From Gloeotrichia echinulata CP02 (GTDB lineage Bacteria > Cyanobacteriota > Cyanobacteriia > Cyanobacteriales > Nostocaceae): a DNA stretch of 64,000 nucleotides. Of the stretch, positions 52,358-61,482 are shown piece by piece. The notes under the pieces were generated by a model. That model saw only the letters and a program-made list of their open reading frames with translations, searched no databases and was not told the origin of the DNA. Each line of letters opens with the position of its first letter. Position 1 is the first letter of the stretch. Location: assembly GCA_038087035.1 (NCBI GenBank), contig CP051187.1, forward strand, positions 5,275,001 through 5,339,000, written 5' to 3'. Position numbers and translations under genes: made by a program.

Positions 52358-53628
52358 CTGAGGGGGCGACGAAATAAGCTAAAACATAGACTCGATAAGC
52401 TTCATAGCCCTCAATCCCTGTTGATAATACTTGCGCTTATTACGATTAATTCTCATTAATTCTGTCACTAATTCCATACAAATATCTGTGAAATTGACCC
52501 AAGTTTGACCATACAAGCCAACATAAAAACTACTATGTCTCCGCACAGAGCGACCAGACTCTTTAACACGAGCTACATATTTTTGTATTCCTTTATGTTT
52601 AATTTTTTGACCCTGAATCATGGCAGAAGTGTAAGCGAGCGTTATCAGTAAAACTAGAGAAATAAATCGGTTGCCTTCAACATTAGTCTCTTCTAAATTA
52701 TAACCACCTGTTTTAAAATCTCTAAACATTTCTTCTATATCAAATCTTTGTTTATAGGCAGATATTGCCGACTCTAAGTCGTCAAAATTTGTTAAAATAA
52801 ACCATCCTTCTTTCGGTGCTACTCCATTGATTTTACGTTTCCATTTAGCCGCTACATTAAAGCTCATAAAACCCCGAGTCTTTGTCACTTTAACTCCTTT
52901 GATAAAAAAAGAAACTCCCGGTACTAAACCCAGATTTTTTAACTCAACAAAAACATCTTTTTCAACTTGCAAAAACTCATTCTTTTTTAATCGCAAACAA
53001 AAATACACATCCAATCCCTGGAGATACTTTGCCAGTTTGACAGAGCAAAATTCTCTATCACCTAATACACAGATTTTATAGTTTTTAAAGATTGGTATTA
53101 CTTGAGACAATATTTTTTGTTGTTCAGCGATGTTACTATTACCTAATTTTGGCAATAAAGTAAAATATATTGGTACTGCTCTTTTATCCCAAATGATACT
53201 CACCATGAATAAATTTATCCGACTCCAATTAGTTCTATCAATTGCTATATAAATAATTTTTTCATCTTTGAAGTATGTTTCCAGCCATTCTTTAATAATG
53301 GGAAACCAAACTTTCTCAATGGTGAGATTTGGTAATGATAAAAATCTTTGTATTCTCTTTCTTCTACTCTCAAATTTAACTGCCAAAGGTAGCGCATTTG
53401 CTAACTTTTCTAAAGTTACTTCTTTGATTGACTGTAATAGATGGATTAAAATTTTTAGCAGCAAGTATTCTGCTAAACTTAATTGACTTTTTAAGTGGTT
53501 TTGGTAGAATGCAGGTAACATTATCATTAGATAGGTCTTATTGACAAAAGTAGACCTATCTTTTTCTACCACAAAACGTTGCCCTCCTTACATACAAAGC
53601 TTTTGAGCTTGTTTCGTCGCCCCTTCAG
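52358..53628 (-). mobile_element. IS4-family insertion sequence, copy B (1271 bases)
   Basis: Same ends and length as copy A at 49775-51045. The target duplication is CTTTTTCTC (52349-52357 and 53629-53637). It is inserted into tnpB in the antisense direction. The transposase translations of the two copies are identical. Confidence 0.95.
52379..53527 (-). CDS. IS4-family transposase (copy B)
   Basis: This 382-residue enzyme has the same sequence as the copy at 49796-50944, with AIDRTNW, LGDREF and YKQRFDIEEMFRDFK. ATG 53527 is taken for the same reason; the upstream GTG is at 53572. With two intact copies 2.6 kb apart in the same orientation, the element is probably active, and the segment between them could be lost or moved by recombination. 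Confidence 0.92.
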   Translation of the reverse strand: MIMLPAFYQNHLKSQLSLAEYLLLKILIHLLQSIKEVTLEKLANALPLAVKFESRRKRIQRFLSLPNLTIEKVWFPIIKEWLETYFKDEKIIYIAIDRTNWSRINLFMVSIIWDKRAVPIYFTLLPKLGNSNIAEQQKILSQVIPIFKNYKICVLGDREFCSVKLAKYLQGLDVYFCLRLKKNEFLQVEKDVFVELKNLGLVPGVSFFIKGVKVTKTRGFMSFNVAAKWKRKINGVAPKEGWFILTNFDDLESAISAYKQRFDIEEMFRDFKTGGYNLEETNVEGNRFISLVLLITLAYTSAMIQGQKIKHKGIQKYVARVKESGRSVRRHSSFYVGLYGQTWVNFTDICMELVTELMRINRNKRKYYQQGLRAMKLIESMF

Positions 53629-54669
53629 CTTTTTCTCGCTTTGTTGAAGGTGATTACAAAGGAAATCGTAGTGGCAAACCTCGTTTTAAAAATGCTGCGC
53701 GTTATCGCACAATAAAAATTGAAGGTCAAGCTATTACTGTCGAACGTGTTGAGCAAGAATGGCTATTTTTGTCATTTTCAAAATTAAAAGGCTGGGTAAA
53801 GGTGCGTTTACATCGCCCATTACCTAATGGATTTATTTTAAAAAATGCTCTTTTGACAAAAAAGGCGGATGGGTGGTACGTAACCATTTGTTTGTCAGAC
53901 CCAAATATTCCTACCTTTACACCTGATGAAATTGCTCCAACTTGGGAAAACAGTCTTGGATTGGATGCAGTATTACATGAAGATGATTATTTGGCAACTT
54001 CAGAGAATACCAAGCTACCATCGCTAAAATCTTTCTCTAAGTCCGAAAAGAGACTAGCAGATATATCCAAACGTAAATCCACCAAGAAAAAGGGCAGTAA
54101 ATCACGCCGTAAATTAGCTAAAAAAGAAGCAAAAGAACATCAACGTATTGCCAGAGCTAGAATTGACCATGCTTTTAAAACTGCCCATACCTTGCTCAAA
54201 ACTGGGAAGAAAGTTTTTGTATATGAAGATTTAAATTTAAGAGCTTTATCAAAGAAAAATAAAGCCAAACAAGATGAAAATGGGAAATATTTACCCAACG
54301 GTCAATCAGCTAAATCAGGATTAAATAAATCCTGGAACGATGCTGCATTTGGACAATTTTTCACAATCCTAGAATACATAGCCCGAAAAGCTGGAACTAG
54401 GACAATAGCAGTCAAACCTGCATACACATCTCAATTGCTTGCGTATCGTGATGAATTTATCTTCACTGATTGCAACATTCGTAATTATTGGGACGAAAAA
54501 GAATCGCTTTTGGTTGATAGGGATATTAATGCCGCTATCAACGTAAAGCGCGTTGGGCTGGGACTGTTCCCAACGATAAAACGCCGTAAAGGGAATCCGG
54601 TAGTGGATGGTTCTACTACTAATAGTACCTCTAAGGAAGTTCTGGCAGCATTGCGAAATGTACCAGAAG

Positions 54670-54704
54670 CCTATACCGTATTTGGTACTCCAAATCGGTG
54701 TAGG
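54670..54704 (+). other. Right-end hairpin of the tnpB element (possible guide-RNA end)
   Basis: CCTATACCG-T-ATTTGG, loop TACT, then CCAAAT and CGGTGTAGG: a 15-base stem with one bulged T and one mismatch. It overlaps the last codons of tnpB, as is usual where the omega RNA is read from the 3' end of the gene. The guide would then be the host sequence from about 54713. Confidence 0.7.
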
Positions 54705-55173
54705 TAGTTCACTTTGAGCAGTGAGACAGCAAGACGCGAGACGCTTGTAGCACCTGCATTGCTAGAAGTTGCTCGGTATTGTCAATGTCAGGTGCGAATT
54801 GAGTATCCGTTGTTAGTAAATAACTGGTTGAAGGGTAATTTGGATTATTTTCTCAAACGCAATCCAGGGTTGTTGGTGGTTGAAGCTAAAAATGATGACT
54901 TGACACGGGGATTTACACAGCTTGCGGTAGAACTAATTGCAATTTCTGAAGTAGAAGAAGGTGATATATTTTATGGTGCGGTGACAATTGGCGATGCTTG
55001 GCGTTTTGGTCGGTTAGAAAAAACAAAGCAGCAGATTTTTCAGGATGTTTCCCTATATCGAATTCCCGATGATTTAGCGGATTTAATGAAAATTTTGGTG
55101 GGAATTTTGCAATGAAGTAATTTTCTTATACAAAAGATAGTAGATTAAAGGCTAACCCTACTGACTGCTATGG

Positions 55174-55464
55174 TCACTCAAAGAGATTTTCAATATCTCT
55201 TGCACCGTGGATTACCCTGACAATCTCAATACCTGAGTCAATAATTCGGTAAAAAATCAGATACTTTCCCACCGGAAAACTGCGGATAAGAGGCGCAATA
55301 TCTGCACGTTTTCGCCCGATTTCAGGCGTTGCAACCAGATCGTCAAACTTCTGAGTTAACTTGGTAATAATGGTATCTGCTGCACTTTCATTGTTTTGAG
55401 AGAGGTACAACCAAATTTCCAAGAGATCCGATTTTGCTTCATCGGTAACTCGCAACTCCTTCAT
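55174..55464 (-). CDS. parE: ParE/RelE-family toxin
   Basis: This 96-residue toxin begins MKELRVTDEAKSDLLEIWLYLSQ, with TPEIGRKRADIAPLIRSFPVGKYLIFYRI and an end with VIHGARDIENLF, the ParE layout. Family members poison gyrase. ATG 55464 overlaps the antitoxin stop in ATGA, so translation is coupled. The gene sits just beyond the interrupted hypothetical gene, in an accessory region. Confidence 0.9.
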   Translation of the reverse strand: MKELRVTDEAKSDLLEIWLYLSQNNESAADTIITKLTQKFDDLVATPEIGRKRADIAPLIRSFPVGKYLIFYRIIDSGIEIVRVIHGARDIENLFE

Positions 55465-55751
55465 ACCTGATCGTTCCATTCTAAGGAGGCGATTTTCTGA
55501 CGTCCTTTTGTTTTGATTTCATCAGCAAGTTCTTGTGATGAGGTGTAGGTAGTCAACTCCCCACGCTCCAGCTGATCTATTCCCACTTGAATCTCACGGC
55601 GAAGCTGTTGAAGTTTGAGGTTCCGTAGGTCTTCTCGTTCCTTGAGAAGACGAAGCCCCTCCCGGATTACTTCACTTTGCGATTGGTAGAGTCCGCTTTC
55701 AATGAGTTCAGCCACAAATTTATCGAAGGTCTGACCAAGATGAACGTTCAT
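55461..55751 (-). CDS. parD: ParD-family antitoxin
   Basis: This 96-residue antitoxin has a ribbon-helix-helix N-terminus (MNVHLGQTFDKFVAELIESG, YQSQSEVIREGLRLLKERE) and a charged C-terminal part that would bind ParE. It comes first in the operon and probably represses it. The final codons overlap the parE start. Confidence 0.9.
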   Translation of the reverse strand: MNVHLGQTFDKFVAELIESGLYQSQSEVIREGLRLLKEREDLRNLKLQQLRREIQVGIDQLERGELTTYTSSQELADEIKTKGRQKIASLEWNDQV

Positions 55752-55987
55752 TGCCCCATGTCCGGTAATATACCTCTATTTTTCATTCTCCCACCACTAA
55801 CAATAATTGTCAATTTCTGTTAGTGGCTAGCCTATCTCCGCCATTCTTCACGCGAAATGGCGAACCATAGTTAAGTTAGCAAAGGCGATCGCTCATTAAA
55901 CTGGTAGGTGTGTAAGGGCGCTGATTGACTCAGATGCAAAGTGGGAAATTTTCAATTAAAAATGAAAGATATCTGTGTGAATTGTTT

Positions 55988-58792
55988 ATGAAGCACTCAC
56001 GTTACATGCTTATAGGATTGTTCCTGAGTTTCCTCCTCAGTGTTGTGCCCTTTTGGGGCAATTTTACCAATGCTGTGACACCAAAAGCCCTTGCACCTGT
56101 ATCTGGGGCTTCACTCACCCAGGGTGTGCAAAAGAAGGTCTTGGACAATGGCTTAACTGTACTGACTAAGGAAGTTCATACCGCCCCTGTGGTAAGTGTA
56201 CAAGTTTGGTATAAAGTTGGCTCACGCAATGAAGGAACGGGAGAAAATGGCATTTCTCACCAATTAGAGCATTTGATGTTTAAAGGGACCGCTGACCGTC
56301 CGGTGCAGTTTGGACGGCTATTTAGTGCTTTAGGCAGTCAGTTTAATGCTTTTACCAGTTATGATGAAACGGCTTACTTTGGGACAGTGCCGCGAGATAA
56401 ACTAGAAGCACTGCTGACCCTAGAAGCTGACCGCATGGAAAATGCTTTGGTAGGATCTGCACAATTAACAAGTGAGAAACGGGTAGTTATATCCGAGTTG
56501 CAGGGGTACGAAAATTCACCAAGTTATCGTTTGAGTCGAGCAGTGATGAGAGCGGCTTTCCCCAACCGTGCCTATGGTTTACCTGTGGGCGGGACAAAAG
56601 CTGATGTCACTAAATTTACGGTGGAGCAGGTGCGGAATTATTACCAAACCTACTATAGCCCAGAAAATGCCACTTTGGTGATTACCGGCGATTTTGCTAC
56701 AGAACCTGTGCTGAAAGTTGTGGAAGAAACTTTTGGGAAGTTGGCAGAGAAAACGGTACTGAATGACGCAAGGAAGGCACTTAATAGATTCTATGCATCT
56801 TCTTCTATTGCCGACCCTTCCCCTGCTACCCCTGTTACCAAAAAAGCGCCAATAGTCCTCAAGCAGCCGGGAAGTGCGGCACTGTTACAATTTGTGTATC
56901 CTCTGCCCGACATTAAGCATCCTGATGTACCAGCAATCGATGTGATGGATGCGATTTTGACTGGTGGACGTAGTTCTAGGCTTTACCAAGCTGTGGTCGA
57001 ATCTGGACTGGCTAGCTCAGTTAATGCGAGTGCTGCAGAACTGATTGAACCAGGTTGGTATGAAATTAACGCTACGGCGGCGCCAGGTCAAGAGTTGGCT
57101 AAAATTGCTGATGTACTCCAGGAAGCTTTGGTCAAACTACAACAACAGCCAGTCACTTTAGAAGAATTGAATCGGGCGAAGACCTTACTTTTAGCTTCGT
57201 TTGTATTGGGAAACCAAGATATTACCAGTCAGGCGAGTCAATTGGGGTATAACCAAACTGTTACTGGCGATTATCGCTATGTTGAACAGTATCTCGCTGC
57301 GATCGCCAAAGTTACCCCAAAAGATGTACTGCGGGTGGCGAAAACTTACCTCAGTCCGGCGAAACAAACCATCGGTTACTTTCAGCCAACGCAACTTGAT
57401 GGTAAACCAGGAACTTCTAATGGTGGTTCTGGTCGCACCGTCGAGAACTTTAGCCCCGGTAAGCCTGTAGATCCAGCAGAAATCGCTAAATATCTCCCTC
57501 CTGCGACATCAGCCACTGTTTCTAACAAACAATCGCTACCAGAGCTGTTTACCCTAGAGAACGGGTTACAATTTCTCCTGTTACCTGACCATAGCGTTCC
57601 TGTTGTCAACCTCAGCGGACAAATCGACGCCGGGAATGAGTTTGATGGTAATCAAAAAGCTGGATTAGCGAGTTTGACTGCTAACAACTTAATGAATGGG
57701 ACGCAGACTCAAAATGCTTTGGCTTTAGCGAAAACCTTAGAAGACCGGGGCGCATCTTTAGACTTTACCGCCGCGCGTGAGGGAGTTACCATTGGTGGTC
57801 AGGGATTATCAGCTAACTTGCCAATTTTAATTGAAACCTTGGCAGATGTTGTCCAAAAAGCGACCTTCCCCACAGACCAACTCGAACTAACTCGCCAACG
57901 GGCTTTGACGAGTCTGAAAATGCAGCTTGATGACCCCAGGGGATTGGGAAGACGGGTATTCCAGCAAGCAATTTACCCAGAAAATCATCCTTTCCATAGC
58001 TTTCCCACAGTCGAAAGCTTAAAAAGCATTACTCATGATGATGTGCTACGCTTCTACCAAGAACATTATCGACCAGATACGACAATGATCGCCCTGGTGG
58101 GTGACTTTGACCCAGTTAAGGTGAAAGCCTTGCTCAATCAGACTTTTGGTAAATGGGAAGTTACAGGTAAGCCGCCTGTTCTCAATCTCCCATCAGTTAA
58201 AATTCCAGTAAATATGACACAGCTAACCTCGGTGATTCCTGGTAAGGCAGAAGCTGTGACATACATCGGTTATAACGGCATTTCTAGGAAAGACCCGCGT
58301 TATTATGCAGCCCTAGTGTTGAATCAAATTTTAGGCGGTGATACCTTGTCTAGCCGCTTGGGTACGGAGGTGCGCGATCGCCAAGGTCTGACCTATGGGA
58401 TCTACAGTGGATTTGCAGCCGGAGTCAATCCAGGCCCGTTCTTAATTCAGATGCAGACTGCACCCGGTGATACTCAAAAAGCGATCGCTAGTACCCTGGC
58501 TTTACTCAAACAGTTACGTGAACAAGGAGTGACTGAGGCAGAATTTAATGCAGCAAAACGCTCAATTGTCAATAGCTATCCTGTGGATTTGGCTAATCCC
58601 AGTGATGTCGCCAGCATGATTTTGAATAACGCTGTCTACGGGCTGTCTTTACAGGAACTGAGAGAGTTTCCCCAGCGGATTGAGCAAGTAACTCTAGCTC
58701 AAGTAAAGCAAGCAATTCAGGAGTTAATTCAGCCAGAAAATCTCGTGATTGTCACCGCAGGTCCTGGGGATACGGTGCCAAAGGGCGGCTGA
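55988..58792 (+). CDS. M16-family metallopeptidase (processing-peptidase-like), exported
   Basis: From ATG 55988 this is a 934-residue protein with a signal peptide (MKHSRYMLIGLFLSFLLSVV) followed by two tandem M16 halves. The first has the inverted zinc site HQLEH with a downstream Glu (ALLTLEADRMENAL). The second half starts near residue 500 (LPELFTLENGLQFLLLPDH) and lacks the HxxEH motif, as usual for the inactive partner domain. An ATG at 55934 would give a longer N-terminus. It acts in the periplasm or on the membrane; substrates unknown. Confidence 0.9.
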   Translation: MKHSRYMLIGLFLSFLLSVVPFWGNFTNAVTPKALAPVSGASLTQGVQKKVLDNGLTVLTKEVHTAPVVSVQVWYKVGSRNEGTGENGISHQLEHLMFKGTADRPVQFGRLFSALGSQFNAFTSYDETAYFGTVPRDKLEALLTLEADRMENALVGSAQLTSEKRVVISELQGYENSPSYRLSRAVMRAAFPNRAYGLPVGGTKADVTKFTVEQVRNYYQTYYSPENATLVITGDFATEPVLKVVEETFGKLAEKTVLNDARKALNRFYASSSIADPSPATPVTKKAPIVLKQPGSAALLQFVYPLPDIKHPDVPAIDVMDAILTGGRSSRLYQAVVESGLASSVNASAAELIEPGWYEINATAAPGQELAKIADVLQEALVKLQQQPVTLEELNRAKTLLLASFVLGNQDITSQASQLGYNQTVTGDYRYVEQYLAAIAKVTPKDVLRVAKTYLSPAKQTIGYFQPTQLDGKPGTSNGGSGRTVENFSPGKPVDPAEIAKYLPPATSATVSNKQSLPELFTLENGLQFLLLPDHSVPVVNLSGQIDAGNEFDGNQKAGLASLTANNLMNGTQTQNALALAKTLEDRGASLDFTAAREGVTIGGQGLSANLPILIETLADVVQKATFPTDQLELTRQRALTSLKMQLDDPRGLGRRVFQQAIYPENHPFHSFPTVESLKSITHDDVLRFYQEHYRPDTTMIALVGDFDPVKVKALLNQTFGKWEVTGKPPVLNLPSVKIPVNMTQLTSVIPGKAEAVTYIGYNGISRKDPRYYAALVLNQILGGDTLSSRLGTEVRDRQGLTYGIYSGFAAGVNPGPFLIQMQTAPGDTQKAIASTLALLKQLREQGVTEAEFNAAKRSIVNSYPVDLANPSDVASMILNNAVYGLSLQELREFPQRIEQVTLAQVKQAIQELIQPENLVIVTAGPGDTVPKGG

Positions 58793-58810
58793 TAATACAG
58801 GTAGGGGTAG

Positions 58811-58830
58811 GGGCGCAGGGCCTTGCGCCC
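58811..58830. repeat. Palindrome variant (GCGCAGGG)
   Basis: GGGCGCAGGG and CCTTGCGCCC; one base in the arm differs from the other copies. It lies between the converging M16 peptidase and hsdM remnant. Confidence 0.7.
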
Positions 58831-58849
58831 TTACTATCGATGTCAGGAC

Positions 58850-59320
58850 TTACGCAACTGGCACATTGAGATAAAAACTGTTTTTAACATCTTCAGCGTT
58901 CTTTTGTAATAGACCTTCGTAAATTTCTCCTTTAACGTCAATATCTAAACCTATCCAAGTTTCTGAATTAATTAATTCTACCAGTCGTTTTAATTTAGCT
59001 GGGTCTTGAATTCTGTTTTGAGATTTACGGAAGATAACGCCTAAAAGTCCTTTTTCTTTCCCCAGTTGTTCTAAGGTGTGGCGATATTGAATTTCTAAAG
59101 CATCTCCATCTTTAGAGCGTAATGCTTCCCAGCTATAATCAGGGGGAATGGTGGAACGTTTACCCAATGGGGGAGGAAGTTGATTTTGTTCCTCTACCAT
59201 TTTTAAGAATAATAAATAGGTAAGTTGTTCTACATAATCACTGTAACTCACGCCGTCATCGCGGAGGACGTTGCAGTAATTCCAGAGTTTTTGGACTATA
59301 GCAGCAGATTCGTTAGCCAT
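58850..59320 (-). pseudogene. Truncated type I restriction methylase subunit (HsdM N-terminal domain)
   Basis: Only 156 residues remain of a protein normally about 500 long. The helical HsdM N-domain is well kept (MANESAAIVQKLWNYCNVLR, SYSDYVEQLTYLLFLKMVEE) up to GEIYEGLLQKNAEDVK, exactly where GQYFTPR and the methylase fold should follow. Instead it ends NSFYLNVPVA and a stop made by GTTGCGTAAGTCC, a sequence that begins other dispersed repeats here (30690, 62230). A repeat insertion or deletion cut the gene. No hsdS or hsdR is nearby. Confidence 0.85.
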
Positions 59321-59398
59321 AGAAATTAAATAGAAATGTATTTTTTAAACAAGAAAAATTCCTCATCAGAAATTTATTCATCTGAGGTTATCATAAGT

Positions 59399-59593
59399 TT
59401 AGTCATCTGAGGTTAGAGGCGGAATTTGTTCAGGAGTTAAGGTCACAACTTGGCCATCTTGCCAAATGCTAATAGATTCGCCTAATTTGCGGTGTCTTTC
59501 AATAGCCTTAGCAATAGCGAGTTTAACACCTGCATCAATTTGGCTAGATAATTTCTCTGGAATTGGTTTATTTGCAGAAGTTGGTTTATTCAT
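59399..59593 (-). CDS. Small protein next to the zeta-toxin-like gene
   Basis: This 64-residue protein with a helical middle (SSQIDAGVKLAIAKAIERHR) and the pattern ISIWQDGQVVTLTPEQIPP at the end resembles small proteins that sit beside toxin genes in cyanobacteria. It starts eight bases inside the end of the kinase gene, so translation is coupled. An antitoxin role is likely by position but not shown. Confidence 0.65.
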   Translation of the reverse strand: MNKPTSANKPIPEKLSSQIDAGVKLAIAKAIERHRKLGESISIWQDGQVVTLTPEQIPPLTSDD

Positions 59594-60155
59594 TAGTAGT
59601 GATTTGACTCCATACTTGGGGTTGATAAATGATAGGCTCTTGATTTAAAGGGCGTTCAGCGATTAGCTGTAAAATTGGGTTAGAGTTATCATAAACAATC
59701 CATCTATCACATAAAGGTAAGTATAATTCAATTAAGTTCTTTCTACCACGTTCGTAGCGACGGCGAATAGTGTCTTCTGGGATGTTGTGACCACCACTTT
59801 CTACCCTTCTGCGTACCCGTGCAATGGCTAATTCGGGACTTTGTAACCAAAAGTAAATTAAGTTGAGCATATAACCTTTCTCCCTACATTCTCTCAAGAA
59901 TCGGGCAAAGTTACGGGCTGCTAATGTAGTTTCAAAGGCAAAGTCAGCTTCAGCGTTTACCAGAGTTTCTAATCTTTCTAACATTAAACGTCCGGCTTGA
60001 ACTGCTACAGATTCCGGGTTAAAAGGAGAAAGTCCGGCGGCTATTTCATCAGCGTTGACGTATTCAAATACTTCTAGAAAATAGGGGAGAATTTGCATAG
60101 CGGCGGTGGTTTTACCAGAACCGTTTGCACCACCGATAATGTATAAGTTGGGCAT
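59586..60155 (-). CDS. Zeta-toxin-like P-loop kinase
   Basis: This 189-residue AAA/kinase-fold protein has the Walker A GGANGSGKT at 8-16, YVNADEIAAGLSPFNPE as the substrate-facing segment, FAFETTLAARNF and a lid-like RRRVESGGHNIPEDTIRRRYERG. This is the zeta-toxin family pattern; zeta toxins phosphorylate UDP-sugars of cell-wall synthesis. Toxicity of chromosomal cyanobacterial members is not certain. It is paired with the 64-residue protein downstream rather than an upstream epsilon gene. Confidence 0.85.
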   Translation of the reverse strand: MPNLYIIGGANGSGKTTAAMQILPYFLEVFEYVNADEIAAGLSPFNPESVAVQAGRLMLERLETLVNAEADFAFETTLAARNFARFLRECREKGYMLNLIYFWLQSPELAIARVRRRVESGGHNIPEDTIRRRYERGRKNLIELYLPLCDRWIVYDNSNPILQLIAERPLNQEPIIYQPQVWSQITTNE

Positions 60156-60494
60156 TATTTTAATGGTAAGCTTAATTGTACAGGTGATTTAGTTTTTGAT
60201 TGAGTTTTTTTATGAGATTTAGTTGTTACCTGTTTGGCATTGAGCCGAGATATGTGTTTTTTCCGGCAAGATGACTCCAAAAGGCTAGGTTTCTCGTTAC
60301 CGAACACGGCTTTTTCAGCCTACTATATCAAATTATCAAAACCATACAGGATAAGGGGTTTCAGCCCATCTTGCAGGTTTTTACATGTATCTCGGTTTCA
60401 TACCAAGATCACCAAAAGTTACCAAGAACCTTAATGTGGTTTCAAAATCGGCTTGTTTGCAGTTTGAAGCGTTTATGTTTGCAGTTTGCTACAA
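60156..60494. other. Noncoding gap
   Basis: No gene is seen. TTTGCAGTTTG occurs twice near 60455 and 60478. A short open frame at 60234-60434 has no protein-like features. Confidence 0.4.
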
Positions 60495-61433
60495 CTAACC
60501 TAGTACTTCATTTGTCGTCTTGAAATGGAGTTTTGCAACCTTCTCCAAAATTTCTCTACCATTTTGTTCAATCAACTGTCTTGCTATAGTAACAACTGCT
60601 TGAGAAGAGCCTTTTGGTAATTTTGTGTGGTACTGTTTTCCCAAGTTGTCTAGTTTATTGAGAAATCGCTCTCTTGCTAAGATTGAAGCTGCTGCAACAG
60701 CTATATGACTCTCAGCCCGATGAGCTTGAATAATTTTTAATTTCTTACCATGTTCTTGTAGTTTTTCAAGCAAAAGCTTTTCGTCAGCGAATTGATCAAC
60801 TATCGCTGTTTGACATTCAACTTTAGATAGTAGATCCTCTATTGCTTTAGCGTGTGCCCAAGCCAGTAAGTCATTAAGTGATTTTTTCTCGTTTTCAAGT
60901 TTGGCATATATCTGGTTATATCTTGCAGCAGAAATTTCTACAATCACAAACTTATTATGGCAAATTCTTCGGATATCTCTAGCAATTTTCTGAATTTTAT
61001 TATCGCTTATAGCTTTACTATCTCTCACATTCATTAGTGTGAGTTGGCTCGCCATTGCTTCGTCTACATATATGCTCGCACTCACCAAAGGCCCGAAATA
61101 ATCCCCTTTACCAGATTCGTCACTTCCAATAATAGGTAATGTCAAATCATTAGGGAGAGTTGAGCTTAACTCTTTAGGAAGAGGAAGACTTTTTTCTTCA
61201 GAGAAGCTTTTTATCAAGCGGGAATTTTCACTTTCATCTAATTGGGAAAAGTCAACCTTTACCTTACCCTGCTTATTTTGATAGATTCTGATAATACCCG
61301 ACCACCCTGCTTTTTGAATTGAAAATTGTAAGCCATAATTAATTTCTTTATAAGCAGAGACCATAAAATCACTAGTTGAGATTAACTGGCGTAGGTCTTC
61401 ATACTTTTGAATAGCTTTGTCAATTTCACTCAC
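60495..61433 (-). CDS. rnhC: Ribonuclease HIII
   Basis: This 312-residue RNase H fold enzyme cleaves RNA in RNA-DNA hybrids. It has an N-terminal TBP-like substrate-binding domain (about 1-95; LQFSIQKAGWSGIIRIYQNKQGK), then the catalytic site GSDESGKGDYFGPLV, which is diagnostic of HIII, and a later Asp in TAIVDQFADEK and HRAESHIAVAAASILARE. HIII is best known from Firmicutes and is unusual beside the normal cyanobacterial RNase HI and HII, so transfer is likely. A small gene of unknown function lies 49 bases upstream in the same direction. Confidence 0.92.
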   Translation of the reverse strand: MSEIDKAIQKYEDLRQLISTSDFMVSAYKEINYGLQFSIQKAGWSGIIRIYQNKQGKVKVDFSQLDESENSRLIKSFSEEKSLPLPKELSSTLPNDLTLPIIGSDESGKGDYFGPLVSASIYVDEAMASQLTLMNVRDSKAISDNKIQKIARDIRRICHNKFVIVEISAARYNQIYAKLENEKKSLNDLLAWAHAKAIEDLLSKVECQTAIVDQFADEKLLLEKLQEHGKKLKIIQAHRAESHIAVAAASILARERFLNKLDNLGKQYHTKLPKGSSQAVVTIARQLIEQNGREILEKVAKLHFKTTNEVLG

Positions 61434-61482
61434 GAGGACTCCAGGGATTTATTACTTTCAGATGAGGTTTATGGATAATTAA

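Larger units (their letters stand above)
52021..54707 (+). pseudogene. tnpB: TnpB RNA-guided nuclease gene, interrupted
   Basis: Part 1 (52021-52357) reads from codon ATA (probably a mutated ATG, after TAGGTGATTTCCTT): LLNYQYRAYPDTKQKIQLNN. Part 2 resumes at 53638 and runs to 54707. RuvC-like acidic sites are visible: Asp in SLGLDAVLHEDD, Glu in FVYEDLNLRAL and Asp in VDRDINAAINV. The four-cysteine zinc ribbon that usually lies between the last two is absent; only one cysteine (FTDCNIRNYW) remains. IS4 copy B lies at codon 110 or so with a 9-base duplication. It cannot make a full protein now. Confidence 0.85.
51773..54713 (+). mobile_element. IS200/IS605-group element carrying only tnpB, interrupted by IS4 copy B
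   Basis: The borders are set by the split host gene, to within a few bases. The left end has a hairpin with bulged T (51792-51816) and the right end a hairpin with bulged T (54670-54704), both with loop TACT, as expected of this group. There are no terminal inverted repeats or target duplication. No tnpA is present, so it is an IS1341-like element mobilised in trans. Without the inner IS4 copy it would be about 1.66 kb. Confidence 0.85.
51570..55115 (+). pseudogene. Cyanobacterial hypothetical gene split by a TnpB-type element
   Basis: The 5' part (ATG 51570; MTRRRILQEGQSYTFGSYFE, EMPYEPDEILAELGYA) ends near 51773 after LLLVS. The 3' part resumes at about 54713 with LSSETARRETLVAPALLE and continues through VVEAKNDDLTRGFTQLAVEL to a stop at 55115. 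Joined, it would be about 200 residues. The EAKNDDL stretch resembles a PD-(D/E)XK-type nuclease core (an acidic residue followed by EAK), so a nuclease-like fold is possible. The function is unknown. The insertion is in frame at both ends, so precise excision would restore it. Confidence 0.85.

Noticed and set aside
60234..60434. 66-codon frame upstream of the zeta-like kinase on the + strand
   Set aside because: No start signal and no protein-like pattern; probably chance.
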